The notes below the pieces were generated by a model. The model had not been told where the DNA came from, did no database searches, and saw only the letters and a list, made by a program, of their open reading frames with translations. Shown one piece after another: positions 32,590-41,984 of a stretch of 64,000 bases of DNA. Source of the DNA: Spiroplasma monobiae MQ-1 (lineage in GTDB: Bacteria > Bacillota_I > Bacilli_A > Mycoplasmatales > Mycoplasmataceae); the NCBI RefSeq assembly GCF_002865545.1, contig NZ_CP025543.1:372001-436000 (forward strand). Reading direction: 5' to 3'. Position 1 is the first letter of the stretch. Each line of letters opens with the position of its first letter. The position numbers were made by a program, and so were the translations under genes.

Positions 32590-32889
32590 ATGGGATTTGA
32601 CAATAAAGATAACTTTAGACGTTCAAGAAGCGAAGGTGGATCAAGAGATGGTGGAGATCGCGACCGCGGTGGAGACCGTGGTGGAAGATCTGGTGGATTC
32701 GGTGGTCGCGGTGGAGACCGTGGCGGAAGATCTGGTGGATTCGGTGGTCGCGGTGGAGACCGTGGCGGAAGATCTGGTGGATTCGGTGGTCAAGGCGGAA
32801 ATTCAGGAAGAATTGATAACTTTGAAAAACCTCTATTAGAATTATTAAAAGAAATTAATGAAAAATTAGACATTTTAATAAATAAATAA
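32590..32889 (+). CDS. Glycine/arginine-rich RGG-repeat protein
   Basis: 99 residues. A short charged start, then three copies of GGDRGGRSGGFGGR, then a C-terminal helix (FEKPLLELLKEINEKLDILI) that looks like a dimerising coil. RGG repeats bind RNA or drive phase separation in other organisms; this is inference here. The codons CGC, GGC and CGT stand out against the AT-rich background. The +1 frame is also open across the repeat, but the hydrophilic RGG frame has the ribosome site (AAAGGCAG) and the helical end. No signal peptide. Confidence 0.8.
   Translation: MGFDNKDNFRRSRSEGGSRDGGDRDRGGDRGGRSGGFGGRGGDRGGRSGGFGGRGGDRGGRSGGFGGQGGNSGRIDNFEKPLLELLKEINEKLDILINK
32668..32793 (+). repeat. Three tandem 42-base repeats
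   Basis: Units at 32668-32709, 32710-32751 and 32752-32793, nearly identical (a GGT/GGC difference in unit 1 and CAA for CGC at the end of unit 3). Each encodes GGDRGGRSGGFGGR. The DNA-level identity indicates recent expansion. Confidence 0.93.
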
Positions 32890-32900
32890 TTATTTAATTA

Positions 32901-32938
32901 AAAACTTTCAGATATTTTATCTGAAAGTTTTTTTATTA
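32901..32938 (+). terminator. Terminator after RGG-repeat gene
   Basis: AAAACTTTCAGATA (32901-32914), loop TTT, TATCTGAAAGTTTT (32918-32931), more T. One of the strongest hairpins in the window. Confidence 0.95.
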
Positions 32939-33022
32939 TTCATTATTTATCTTGTTTAATTTACTTGTAAAGTTTTTAATAATCAATTATTTATGGTATC
33001 TTAAAATAAATGGAGAAAAGAT

Positions 33023-34123
33023 ATGAAAAAATTACTTACTTTAATGTCTATAATCTCACTAATAACAGCAACATTAAGTTTTGTCATTTCGTGTGGTATT
33101 TTTGGAAAAGGTGAAGAAGGAAACGGAAATGGTGGTAACGAAAATAATGAACAAATAGATAAAGTTTTAGTTGGATATTATTATGACTGAGGAGGTATTG
33201 GTCAAGTTAAACCAAGTTTTGAAGAAATTGCCTCTACAAATTACAATATAGTCAACATTTCATTTCTTTATTCAAAAGAAGCTTATTTTATGCCTGTATA
33301 TGAGCCGATAAACGCAAATGAAGTAAAAGAAGGTATAAAACTTTTACATTCTAAAGGTAAAAAATCACTTATTTCTATGGGTGGTGCAACTGGAAATAAA
33401 ATGAAGTTTAGAAAAGAACAAAAAGATGAACTTAAAAAAACCATATTAAATGTTGTTGATATGTATGGTTTTCATGGATTGGATATTGATTGAGAAGGTG
33501 AATGTCTCTCTGATAGAGAAAGCCAACAAACAACAATTGATGCTCTAATAGAAATTAAAAAAGAAAGACCTGAATTTATAATAACAATGGCACCAGAAAT
33601 GCCTTATTTAAAAAATTCAACAAAAAATGGAGAGAAAAGTTATATCCCATTCTTAGAAGGTCTTTATGAATACTATGATTGAATTAATCCTCAATTATAC
33701 AATGGGTGAGCTTTTGGCCCTTATGTTGAAAAAAACGAACAAGTTATTTTAAATCTTCCTGCAGGATATATTTCTAATGATGATATAGAACATAGAGCTG
33801 AGTTCTACTACTTAATGACAAAATATTTAACAACGACTTATAGTCCAATTAACGATTTTTACCTAATTGATCCTGATAGATATGTTTTGGGAGCAGCTAC
33901 CAACGAACCTGCCGGTAGAGGAGCTGCGACTAAAGAATCGATTAAAAAATCATATGATTTGTTATCTAATGAAGGTATATTTACAAAAGGGCTTATGACT
34001 TGAGCTTTAAATTACGATTCTTACGAAGGACATTTAGAAGTTAATGGTCAGATAATTAATTGAAAAAAATGAAGTTTTGAGTCTTGGTACAATGATACTC
34101 ATGGAGAAGAAGCAAATAATTAG
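33023..34123 (+). CDS. GH18 chitinase-like lipoprotein
   Basis: 366 residues. Lipoprotein signal with VISC, Cys24 as lipid site, then a Gly/Asn/Glu linker. The catalytic barrel has the GH18 strands: VLVGYYYDWG, SLISMGGATG, and the active-site FHGLDIDWEGE, in which the first Asp of DxxDxDxE is His but the D-x-D-x-E core and the acid Glu are intact. MAPEMPYL, DWINPQLYNGW and GLMTWALNYDS are typical later strands. It should act outside the cell on chitin or on GlcNAc-containing glycans; endo-glucosaminidase activity is an alternative. A role in an arthropod host is plausible, and NagA is encoded at 55785. Confidence 0.85.
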
Positions 34124-34197
34124 TTATAAACAATGATTTGTAAAAACACACCTATTTAATGTATAATTTACTTAATATAAAGATTGGAGAGATTGGT

Positions 34198-34725
34198 ATG
34201 GCATTAGACAATAGCGTAAAAAATTTAATTGGTAACCTATTTAGAATAGACAATAACTTAGAATTATTTGCACCTGGTTATTTAGGTTCTAAAAAAACCA
34301 CTGAAGATAACTTACCTTGATTAGGTTTAAAAAACTTAAATAGAATAGTTTATTTTGCAACAACATTTAACTATTTTTTCTTTGAAACAATGATTGCAGA
34401 CATCACTATTGCTATGGATGCTAAAAAAAAGGAACCAATAATTATTGAGGTTAGAGATAATTTTACAAATTTGATTGAATTAGAAAAATTAGGTTTTTTA
34501 CAATCAAAAGTTGAGAACATACCAGCATCACAAATGCTTTTATTAAAAGATCTATACAAATTCATGTTTACAAAATATGAAAAGTTTAATACTCTATTTG
34601 AAAATGATCCTAACATTAAAATGTTAGCAAAACACAGTGGTAGTTTATCTGCTCCAGTATTCTTAGAGGAAAAAGAAGTTTATGATTACTACGAAAAAGC
34701 TGCAAAGCAAATATTTGGTAAATAG
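34198..34725 (+). CDS. Hypothetical protein
   Basis: 175 residues, soluble. I do not recognise it. The first half is mixed (LGLKNLNRIVYFATTFNYFFFE, broken here; then ITIAMDAKKKEPIIIEVRDN), the second helical (PASQMLLLKDLYKFMFTKYEKF) with a short end DYYEKAAKQIFG. No signal peptide. It has a TGTATAAT-type -10 (34159-34166) and its own terminator, so it is a single-gene unit. GGAGAGATTGGT upstream provides the ribosome site. Confidence 0.78.
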
Positions 34726-34750
34726 AAATTCCTTTAAAGGAATTTTTTTT
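34726..34750 (+). terminator. Terminator after gene 34198
   Basis: AAATTCC (34726-34732), loop TTTAAA, GGAATTT (34739-34745), T run. It ends right at the ribosome site of the next gene. Confidence 0.85.
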
Positions 34751-34760
34751 AGGTGATAAT

Positions 34761-36566
34761 ATGAAAAGAAATGAAGCAATTAGCAAATATAAATGAAATC
34801 TACTTGATCTTTATAAAAAAGATGAAGATTTTTTAAATGACTTAGAAATATATATAGAAGCTAATAACAAACTTTTAAGATATAAGAACACTTTAAATAA
34901 TAAAGATAGTTTTATTAATTTTCTAAAAGAATCAATTAAAGTTGATAGTTATTCATCAAAAATGGGTCACTTTCTAAAGTATTTATATATAGAACAAAAA
35001 AACGAAAGATTAAATAATTTAGAGTCAATTTACAATAAGAAATTGCAACATTTTGATGGTAAATTTTCTTGAATAAGCGAAGAGGTTAAAGGAATAGGAC
35101 AAAGTAAAATTCTGCAATGATTATCTAAAGATGAAGAACTTAAGCATTATTCTAAAAGTTATAAAGAATTTTTTAAACACATAAAATATTTATTACCTCA
35201 AAAAGACAGAGAACTAATTTCTAAAGTATCTAACTCAAGCTCGATATTATATGAAATGTATGAAACAATGAGATTTAAGGATAATGAAGAGAAGATTTTG
35301 AAATATAATGACAAAGAATATATTGTTAATCAAAAATTTATATCCGATATATATACTTACTCTGATCCTAAAGCAGATCAAGAACTAAGGGCTCTTGCTA
35401 GTTTAAAATACAAAGAAGAAATCAATTTAAAAAAACATACCTTTGCAAAAATATATGAATCAATTGTAAAAGAAGAAATTGAATCAAGTAAACTTGTTGG
35501 TATGGAGGGCTTTAAGGAAAATTTCTTTGATGAAGATGATTTTTCTTTGAATGATTTTCTGGGCCTTTTAAAATATACTTCAAAAAATTCTGAAGTATAT
35601 TATAGATATTATGAAATAATAAAAAATTATTTAAATTTAGATAAATTTTATGGAACTGATTCGAGTTTAGAACTTATTAAATTAGAAAAATTAAATTATT
35701 CAGTTGAAGAAGCTCAACAAATAATTAAAGAATCATTAAAAGGGCTTGGGGATGAATATTTAAAGAATTTAGAATATTGTTGATCTGATAATAAAGTTGA
35801 TTATTTTGAAGATGAGAACAAATCTACAGGCGCTTTTACAATTGGAAGTTATAAATATGATTCATTAATATCAATGAACTTTACAGATGATATAGATTCT
35901 GTTTCTACATTGGCTCATGAGATGGGGCATGCAGTTCATAATTTATTTGCAAAACAAAATCAGCCAAGACCTTTAAATGGATTCTCAAATATGATTGCAG
36001 AAGTTGCTTCTACTTTTAATGAACATTTATTGTTTGATTACTTAATTAAAAATGAAAAAGATGAAAGTAGAAAAATAACTTTAATACAAAATAGGATAGA
36101 GTTTATTTTTAATAATTTCTTTTCTGCTGTAGCTGATGCTCAATTTGAATATAATTGCTATGAAGAAATTGAAAAGGGAGGAGTTCTAACTTTAGAAAAA
36201 ATATCTGATATATTAAAAGAATCCAATAGAAAAATTTTAGGAAAATCAATATTTGATAGATATGACGCAGACAGTTATAAATATAGTTGAATATCGATTT
36301 CACATTTATTTGAGCAACCATTTTATATTTTTAAATATGCTGTTTCAATTGCGGTTTCATTTAAACTTTATTCTGAGTTTAAAAATACAAATGATTCAAA
36401 TAAAATTATAAACTTTCTAAAAGAAGGTGGCAGTTTAGAAATAACTGAATTATTTTCTAAGTATGGATTTGATTGTAAAGATGAAAACTCCTATAAAGAA
36501 ATAATTAATGAAGTTAAAAGTCTTGTTGATCAATTTGAAGTTTTATTAAATAAAAAAACAACTTAA
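34761..36566 (+). CDS. pepF: Oligoendopeptidase F-like zinc metallopeptidase
   Basis: 601 residues, the normal size of PepF (M3B). The zinc site HEMGHAVHN at residues 386-394 and the third ligand in NMIAEVASTFNEHLL (Glu) are present, preceded by ISMNFTDDIDSVSTLAHE as in the family. KYAVSIAVSF near the end matches the conserved C-terminal helix. It degrades short peptides in the cytosol, which suits a parasite that imports oligopeptides. ATG follows AGGTGATAAT; a terminator precedes and follows, so it is a single-gene unit. Confidence 0.93.
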
Positions 36567-36582
36567 TGAGGTTGTTTTTTTA
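36553..36582. terminator. Bidirectional terminator between pepF and the minus-strand gene
   Basis: AAAAAACAAC (36553-36562), loop TTAATGAG, GTTGTTTTTT (36571-36580). A-run and T-run flank both sides; the pepF stop is in the loop and the stop of the minus-strand gene (36580-36582) is at the other edge. Confidence 0.88.
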
Positions 36583-37275
36583 ATATATGTTTTTTAAAAA
36601 TCTTGTGTGATTTTGTATTATAGAACCTGTAAAAACAATTATTTCTATTGAATAAATATTTATATCTACCAAATCTTGTTCTGAAATTTTATTTTTTCTC
36701 TTAAGTAGTTTTGCATACTTCATAATTTCTCTAACAATTAAATTAACTGTTGTAATACTTTCTTTGCTTGAAAAAACTTTTTCAGATAAAAGCTCTATGT
36801 ATTCATCGTCTTTTAAAATTTTTAAAACATCATTTTTATATAAATTAAAATATTTAATTATTGTCTCGTTTGTTGCTAATAAGGCAAATTCCTGCTTTTT
36901 AGCAATATCCTTGCTTTCTATTGAATCAAAAAATGAACAAATTAATTCAATTGATTTAGTTCATCCTAATAGTGAAACATAATCTACTATAAGCTTATGA
37001 AATTTAGAAAGTAATCTTGCATTTGTTTTTATTAATTTAAACTTTTGGTTATAAAAATTTGTGTAGTTATCTATTTGTTGAAAAAATTCTTTATAATGAT
37101 CAAAACTATAAACGTAATTTAATTTAAAATCACCTGGCTTTTTATTAAATTTTATTAGTCAAGAATTAAGTTTTTTTACATTCTTTTCAATATTCTTATT
37201 TCAATAAGGAGTTACATTTTTTAAGTTTTTAATATCTTTTTCATTAAGTTTAAATGGCTTAAATGTGCTAATCAT
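36580..37275 (-). CDS. Hypothetical helical protein, minus strand
   Basis: 231 residues, all-helical in appearance, containing three TGA Trp codons, which is why it is missed under the standard code. It begins MISTFKPFKLNEKDIKNLKN and ends with a hydrophobic stretch (SIEIIVFTGSIIQNH) and FLKNIY. I do not recognise the family. The plus-strand gene 70 bases away is of the same length and general pattern and is transcribed divergently. GAAAGTTTG upstream is a weak ribosome site. A mild hydrophobic helix near the end could touch a membrane or be a core helix. Confidence 0.72.
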
Positions 37276-37344
37276 TTTATCAAACTTTCTATAAATTGCT
37301 ATTTTTATTATATATTAATAATATACAAAGAAAAGAGACAACTA

Positions 37345-38055
37345 ATGATTGGAAAGTATGATTTTGACAATGTTAATATTGAAAAAGTTTTATTTTTTTT
37401 TGAACCTGCAATACACACAATTAGTGTTTTGCTTGAAGAACAAAAAGTAGAGTTAAAAAGAAACAATATTTTAGATGATTCTTTTTTAAAAGTTTTTAAT
37501 TTCTTTAAAAATATGGAATTTTTAGATGATTTTAATGAAGGCAAAGATATTATATCTTTTTATTATGATGATTTTTGAAAGCAATTAATAAATATGAATA
37601 AAGAACAAGTTGTTGATAGACATAGGTTTTGACCTAATATAATTTCAATACAACAAATAGCTGAGATATTAGATAGATGAATAAAGATTAGTTATGATAA
37701 TTTAAAAAAAGGTTTGGAAGTATTGAATATACAAGAATGTACTTATGATTTAAAAAGAATAATTGCTAATCATTGTGATAATTTAAAAAGAGTAGAAAAT
37801 GGATTATTTTTTAATAAGCAAATAAATGAATTGTTAGAAATGTTTAAAAACTCATCACGCTTTAAAACCATTGAAAACTCAGCTGAAATTATTCTTGGTA
37901 TTTTGGAAGAAAATAACACAAGAAACAATAATATTCATAATATATTTGAGCAAAATTCAGAGGAATACTGAAATACTTTTAATATTCTTACTAGAATATC
38001 AATTTTGGCTGGTTTTGCTTTGTTATTAGAACAACCAGAAATTTTGAAACTTTAA
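37345..38055 (+). CDS. Hypothetical helical protein, divergent partner
   Basis: 236 residues, TGA Trp codons included. No recognised domain. Mostly helical; NILTRISILAGFALLLEQPEIL near the C-terminus is a hydrophobic stretch in the same position as in the divergent gene at 36580-37275. By eye the C-terminal 90 residues of the two might be distantly related (SSRFKTIENSAEIILGILEE versus SSKESITTVNLIVREIMKYA), but similarity is weak. The shared 69-base gap must hold both promoters. AAGAGAC upstream of the ATG is a modest ribosome site. Confidence 0.7.
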
Positions 38056-38129
38056 TTATTTCATACTCAATTTTACAATAAGCCTTATAAAATATTAAAT
38101 TTATTTTAATATTAAAAAATTATATTAAA

Positions 38130-38247
38130 ATTAGAAGAAAAAATAATATAAATTATTTTTCTAAGCTCTAATTCTATAATTAGAAATATAAAGTAATATA
38201 TCAATCAAGGTTGGTAGGGTGGGTAGTTGAAAGAAAGGTAAAAAAAA
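38130..38247 (+). promoter_or_regulatory. Leader region with hairpin, -10 box and G-rich tract
   Basis: AGAAAAAATAAT and ATTATTTTTCT form an AT-rich hairpin around 38133-38162 that may end the upstream gene. TATAAT follows at about 38175-38180. Then a G-rich tract, GGTTGGTAGGGTGGG (38209-38223), striking in this AT-rich DNA, lies just before AAAGGT, the ribosome site for the GTG start at 38248. Confidence 0.55.
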
Positions 38248-39006
38248 GTGATAAAATTATTAAGCTTAATTGGATCGTTATCTATGGCTTCTTCAGCAAT
38301 TTTGCCATTAAATCAAATTGTAACAGAACAAAAAAATGTGGAAGTTTTAGAAGAAGATAATGATTATAATAAATATAAAAAAGATGCAATGTATTATATA
38401 GATAATGCATTATTACAATTAGGTTCAACTCTATTGTTTAGCCATGCAAATGGAAAACTTGTATATCTTCAAAGGGCATATCCTAGCGTTAGTAAGGCTT
38501 TTGATGCTCTAAACAATGTAGAACATACACCTGAGATAGTTGAAGCTAAAAGTAGATTATTAGATGCAGCTAATAAAATTGATCAAGCTGCGAGACTTGG
38601 AAATGTAGATGCAATGAATATGTTAATAGGAGAAGCAATAATAAGTTTATCGATTGCTCAAAGAAATATTCCATATCAAGAAAGTGGATATTATAAAAGA
38701 GAAGCTATGTATTATTGTGATCAAGCACTACTTCAATTAGGTCAAACCTTATTTTACAACACCGCAAATGGGAAACTTATACATCTGCAAACGGCTTATC
38801 CTTATGTTAGCAAGGCTTTTGAGGCTTTAAATAATGTTGAACACACACCTGAAATTTTAGAAGCTAAATATAGCCTTTTAGAGGCTGCTGATAAAATTGA
38901 TCAAGCAGCAAGACTTGGAAATCCAGATGCAATGAATATGGTGATAGGGGGCGCGATTAGAAGTTTGTCATTAGCACAAATGAATATAGGTTTTTCTGTA
39001 TTGTAA
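38248..39006 (+). CDS. Secreted protein of two tandem about 98-residue repeats
   Basis: 252 residues from a GTG start. A Sec-type signal (LLSLIGSLSMASSAILPL) without a lipobox cysteine suggests export or an uncleaved anchor. Residues about 45-142 and 149-246 are two copies of one helical unit; shared blocks include AMYY, ALLQLG, HANGKL/TANGKL, SKAF, ALNNVEHTPEI, KIDQAARLGN and DAMNM. No family recognised. The second copy has one Cys absent from the first. Stand-alone transcription with terminator after and structured leader before. A surface-exposed or released host-contact protein is an inference. Confidence 0.8.
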   Translation: MIKLLSLIGSLSMASSAILPLNQIVTEQKNVEVLEEDNDYNKYKKDAMYYIDNALLQLGSTLLFSHANGKLVYLQRAYPSVSKAFDALNNVEHTPEIVEAKSRLLDAANKIDQAARLGNVDAMNMLIGEAIISLSIAQRNIPYQESGYYKREAMYYCDQALLQLGQTLFYNTANGKLIHLQTAYPYVSKAFEALNNVEHTPEILEAKYSLLEAADKIDQAARLGNPDAMNMVIGGAIRSLSLAQMNIGFSVL

Positions 39007-39357
39007 TAATTTTTATTTAATATAAATAAAATATTTTAATAGAGAGTTTTTGTTAATTCAACAACTCTCTTTTTTTCTGTAATAAGCATAACTGAAACTT
39101 AAAAAAACATAATTAAGTTATTAATAAAGTATTTTGATGACATAAAAACTCAACATAAATTAAATTAATTGGAGACAATCATATTTTTGAGTATTTGATA
39201 GATATGTTTGAGTAATTATAATAACTAACTAAAATTTCTTCAATAATCATTTAGAAAAATCTATATAGTTTGTAAAATCCTATCTTAATAGATACTTTAT
39301 ATTTACCTTTAATTTTGTTATAATACTAACAATTGACTACTAAAGGGAGAACAATAT
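39007..39357. other. 351-base intergenic region
   Basis: Apart from the terminator at its left end and a TGTTATAAT extended -10 (39316-39324) with AAAGGGAGA ribosome site for the next gene, I see nothing. It is AT-rich, with no tRNA-like fold and no ORF with a credible start; a 46-codon minus-strand frame has no ribosome site. Confidence 0.6.
39041..39077 (+). terminator. Terminator after the two-repeat gene
   Basis: AGAGAGTT..TTGTT (39041-39053) faces AACAACTCTCT (39060-39070) with one bulge, then a long T run. Confidence 0.85.
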
Positions 39358-40614
39358 ATGCAAGTAAAGAAAATTATAGTTAAAAACTTCTTAAATCCAG
39401 GTGAACAAAAGTTTGTATTTAATGAGGATCAAGTTTTAACAAGAGGTATTTTCCATAATCCGAACGAAATTCCTATGATTAATGACTTACTAAATGGTTC
39501 ATGAATTGAATCAACTTTAAGTTTTGAAAAGTACTATCCAAAGTTTGCTAAAAAACTAAAAGATAAAGACATGGACTTTCAAATTGATGCTCTATTTTAT
39601 TTGGAAAGTGAAGAATTAGAACAACTTAACACCATCTTAAATGGTTTGGGAGTATTAAAACCATATAAATCAAGAGCTTATTATTACTCAATTAAATGCA
39701 TATATCCATTTATCTTTCCGATTGTTAGTTTAAAACCTGCAGAATTTACAGATGAAACTCCAATAGGTATTGGAAATCACTATGAAAAATTCTTTAAATC
39801 AAGTTTAAATAAAAGAGATATCTTAACTGTTATGGGTATTTCTGCTGTTGGAAGAATTAGAGATAGATACTTTGAATATAAAAATTTAAATGTAAGAGAA
39901 GATCAAAAAGTAATCTACAGAAGATATTTAGATGTTATTAAATCAACATATAGATATGACGAAGAATTTATTAAAAAATTAGGACAAGCAATTTACAATA
40001 TTGATGATGGAGATATTATAAATTATGCTGATGAAGTAGAATTTTTCTTAAGAAATGATAGTTTCAATAACTTCTTAGAAACAATCCCTTTATTAAAAGA
40101 AGATGAAATGCTTAAAAATGATTTTGCTAAATTAATATTTGATGTATATTTAGTAGATTTAAAATGAATTTATTCAGTTAGAACTTCAAATGATATTGTT
40201 GAAATCAGAAAAAACTTATTTGAAAATTATTGCGAAAAAGCTTTATTTTCAAAAGAATTATTAAATTTCTTTAATACAAAATTAACAGTAGATAAAAAAC
40301 TATTTGATTACAGTGTTTCAATTAACCACTTCTCAAATAATTTAGATGAAACTATAGTTTACAAAGGTGAACCTCAATTCGAAAAAATATTTGAAAAGGG
40401 TGCTATTGAACCTAAATTTGTTGAAGTTAAAGATACTAAGAAAATTAATAATAAAAAAATTAAAACTTTAAAAGAAAATTTAAAGAAAACAAAAGAGCAA
40501 GAGAAGAAAGCTGAAAAAGTTAAAAAAGAAAAAGTCAAAAAAGTTATGAAAGATACTAAGAAAACTAAAAAGAAAATAGAAAAAGAAAGTAAAATAAAAA
40601 AAATAGATAAATAA
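39358..40614 (+). CDS. Hypothetical protein with lysine-rich tail
   Basis: 418 residues. The first about 345 form an unrecognised, probably globular domain (VKKIIVKNFLNPGEQKFVFN; DILTVMGISAVGRIRDRYFE; WIYSVRTSNDIVEIRKNL). The last about 75 residues are almost pure Lys/Glu/Thr and should be a disordered or coiled-coil basic tail able to bind nucleic acid. No signal peptide. It has an extended -10 promoter and its stop lies in a terminator, so it is separate from the SEC-C/ATPase pair that follows, though only 40 bases away. Confidence 0.78.
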
Positions 40615-40641
40615 TGAAGTTATAGTTTATCTATTTTTTTA
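40600..40641 (+). terminator. Terminator overlapping stop of gene 39358
   Basis: AAAATAGATAAA (40600-40611) faces TTTATCTATTTT (40626-40637), then T. The TAA stop follows the 5' arm directly. Confidence 0.85.
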
Positions 40642-40654
40642 TGGGAGATTTATT

Positions 40655-41965
40655 ATGGCAGAAATAAAAGAAACAGATATATTATCCAACCTTGTTAGTA
40701 AGCAACAATTATATAAGGCTGCAAGAAATACAAAAATTTCAAATGAGGATACTCAAAGATTTATTGACTCAATTTTTGGTAATTATTATTTGGATAATGA
40801 TAATATTAATTTTCTTGTTAAAAACGGTTATAACTTCTTTTCTATTGACGATGAAGAATTATGTTTTTGCTTAAGTGGGATTGTATTTAAAGAATGTTGT
40901 AAAGCTAATTTATCGGAAGATAAAAAAGAAAACTACATACCATTTTTAAAAGCTATAATTAGTTATGAAAATTATAGTGAGTATTTAGACTTTTCTTCAA
41001 AACTATTTGAAAAAAATTATTCAGCAATGTCTGAAAATGAAAAATGTAATATACCATATTGCGATAAAAAAGCTGTTGAAAATAAGCTTTACAATGTTGA
41101 TTTTAATGTATGTAAATTAGTTTCTTCAAATAAAAGAAATATTTTTGATAATAACTATCAAATGGGTCACTCATTTTTCAATGAAGTGAAAGACGATCAA
41201 TTTAGATATTATGGATTTTGTGATCAACATTATATAAAGATTCAAAATATAGAAATGACTAAAAAAAGTTCTGATGAGGATATTTTGACTATCAATTTTA
41301 CAACTGTTGTTTATAAATTATTCTTAGCAAGAGTTCAAATGGAAGCACTTAAAGAAGAGTATAGGAATTATTTTAATTCAATAAGTCAAGAAGCTATTAA
41401 AGCTTTATTTATATATAACTTAAGAAAAGTTTCTAATCATTTAAGTTCATTAATTGATTTATATAATTTCTTTTTAGAATCACTTAAAGGTGATTCTAAA
41501 GATTATGAAATTGTTAAATTTAATTTACCTAGAACAAATAACTTTAGAATTAAAGACGTGTTCCAACCGCAAATAACTCCAGAAAATTTTAAAGTTGTTA
41601 ATTCAATTAATAATTTATTTATTCCAGAAAGTTTTGCAACAATTTCTATGTATAGTGATAAAAATAATTCATTCATCACAATGGTATATGATAGAAAAAA
41701 TCAAAATATGAAAGAATTCTTTGATCAATATTTGAAAGTTGTTAAATCTAAAATGAAAAGTGAAGCCGCATTTATTTCCAATTGTTCTTTAATACTTGCA
41801 GATAATATTATTTTCAATAAAGAATGATTTGATGGTCTAGAAGATCAAGAAAAATTTCTGTACTCTGCATTAAATAAATTTAGATTTGAACACCCTAATA
41901 TGGGTCAAGAATATTTAAAAATGAAATTCTTTGCAGGATTCAATAAAGGAAATAATTTCTTTTAA
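40655..41965 (+). CDS. SEC-C motif zinc protein
   Basis: 436 residues. A SEC-C-like metal motif, CFCLSGIVFKECC, lies at residues 70-82 (consensus CxCxSGxxxKxCC). A second cysteine/histidine group follows: CNIPYC near 130, then VCKL, MGH, and GFCDQHY near 190, resembling another zinc-binding arrangement often found with SEC-C. The rest is helical with LFIYNLRKVSNHLSSLIDLY. SEC-C motifs bind zinc in SecA and in many uncharacterised proteins. The downstream P-loop ATPase begins 19 bases after the stop, so the two form a pair. Function unknown; a sensor subunit is one possibility. Confidence 0.75.
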
Positions 41966-41984
41966 AAAATAGGGGTGCTTTAAA

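Noticed and set aside
32582-32839. Second open frame across the RGG repeat (valine/glutamate/aspartate-rich repeats)
   Set aside because: It is a by-product of the 42-base repeat, which stays open in another frame; it has no ribosome site and a meaningless composition, while the RGG frame has both a site and a helical end.
36764-36982. Plus-strand ORF of 72 codons
   Set aside because: It lies antisense inside the minus-strand 231-codon gene, which fits the terminator layout and TGA usage.
39112-39250. Minus-strand frame of about 46 codons in the 351-base gap
   Set aside because: No ribosome site, no recognisable features, and such frames are expected by chance in AT-rich DNA with TGA as sense.
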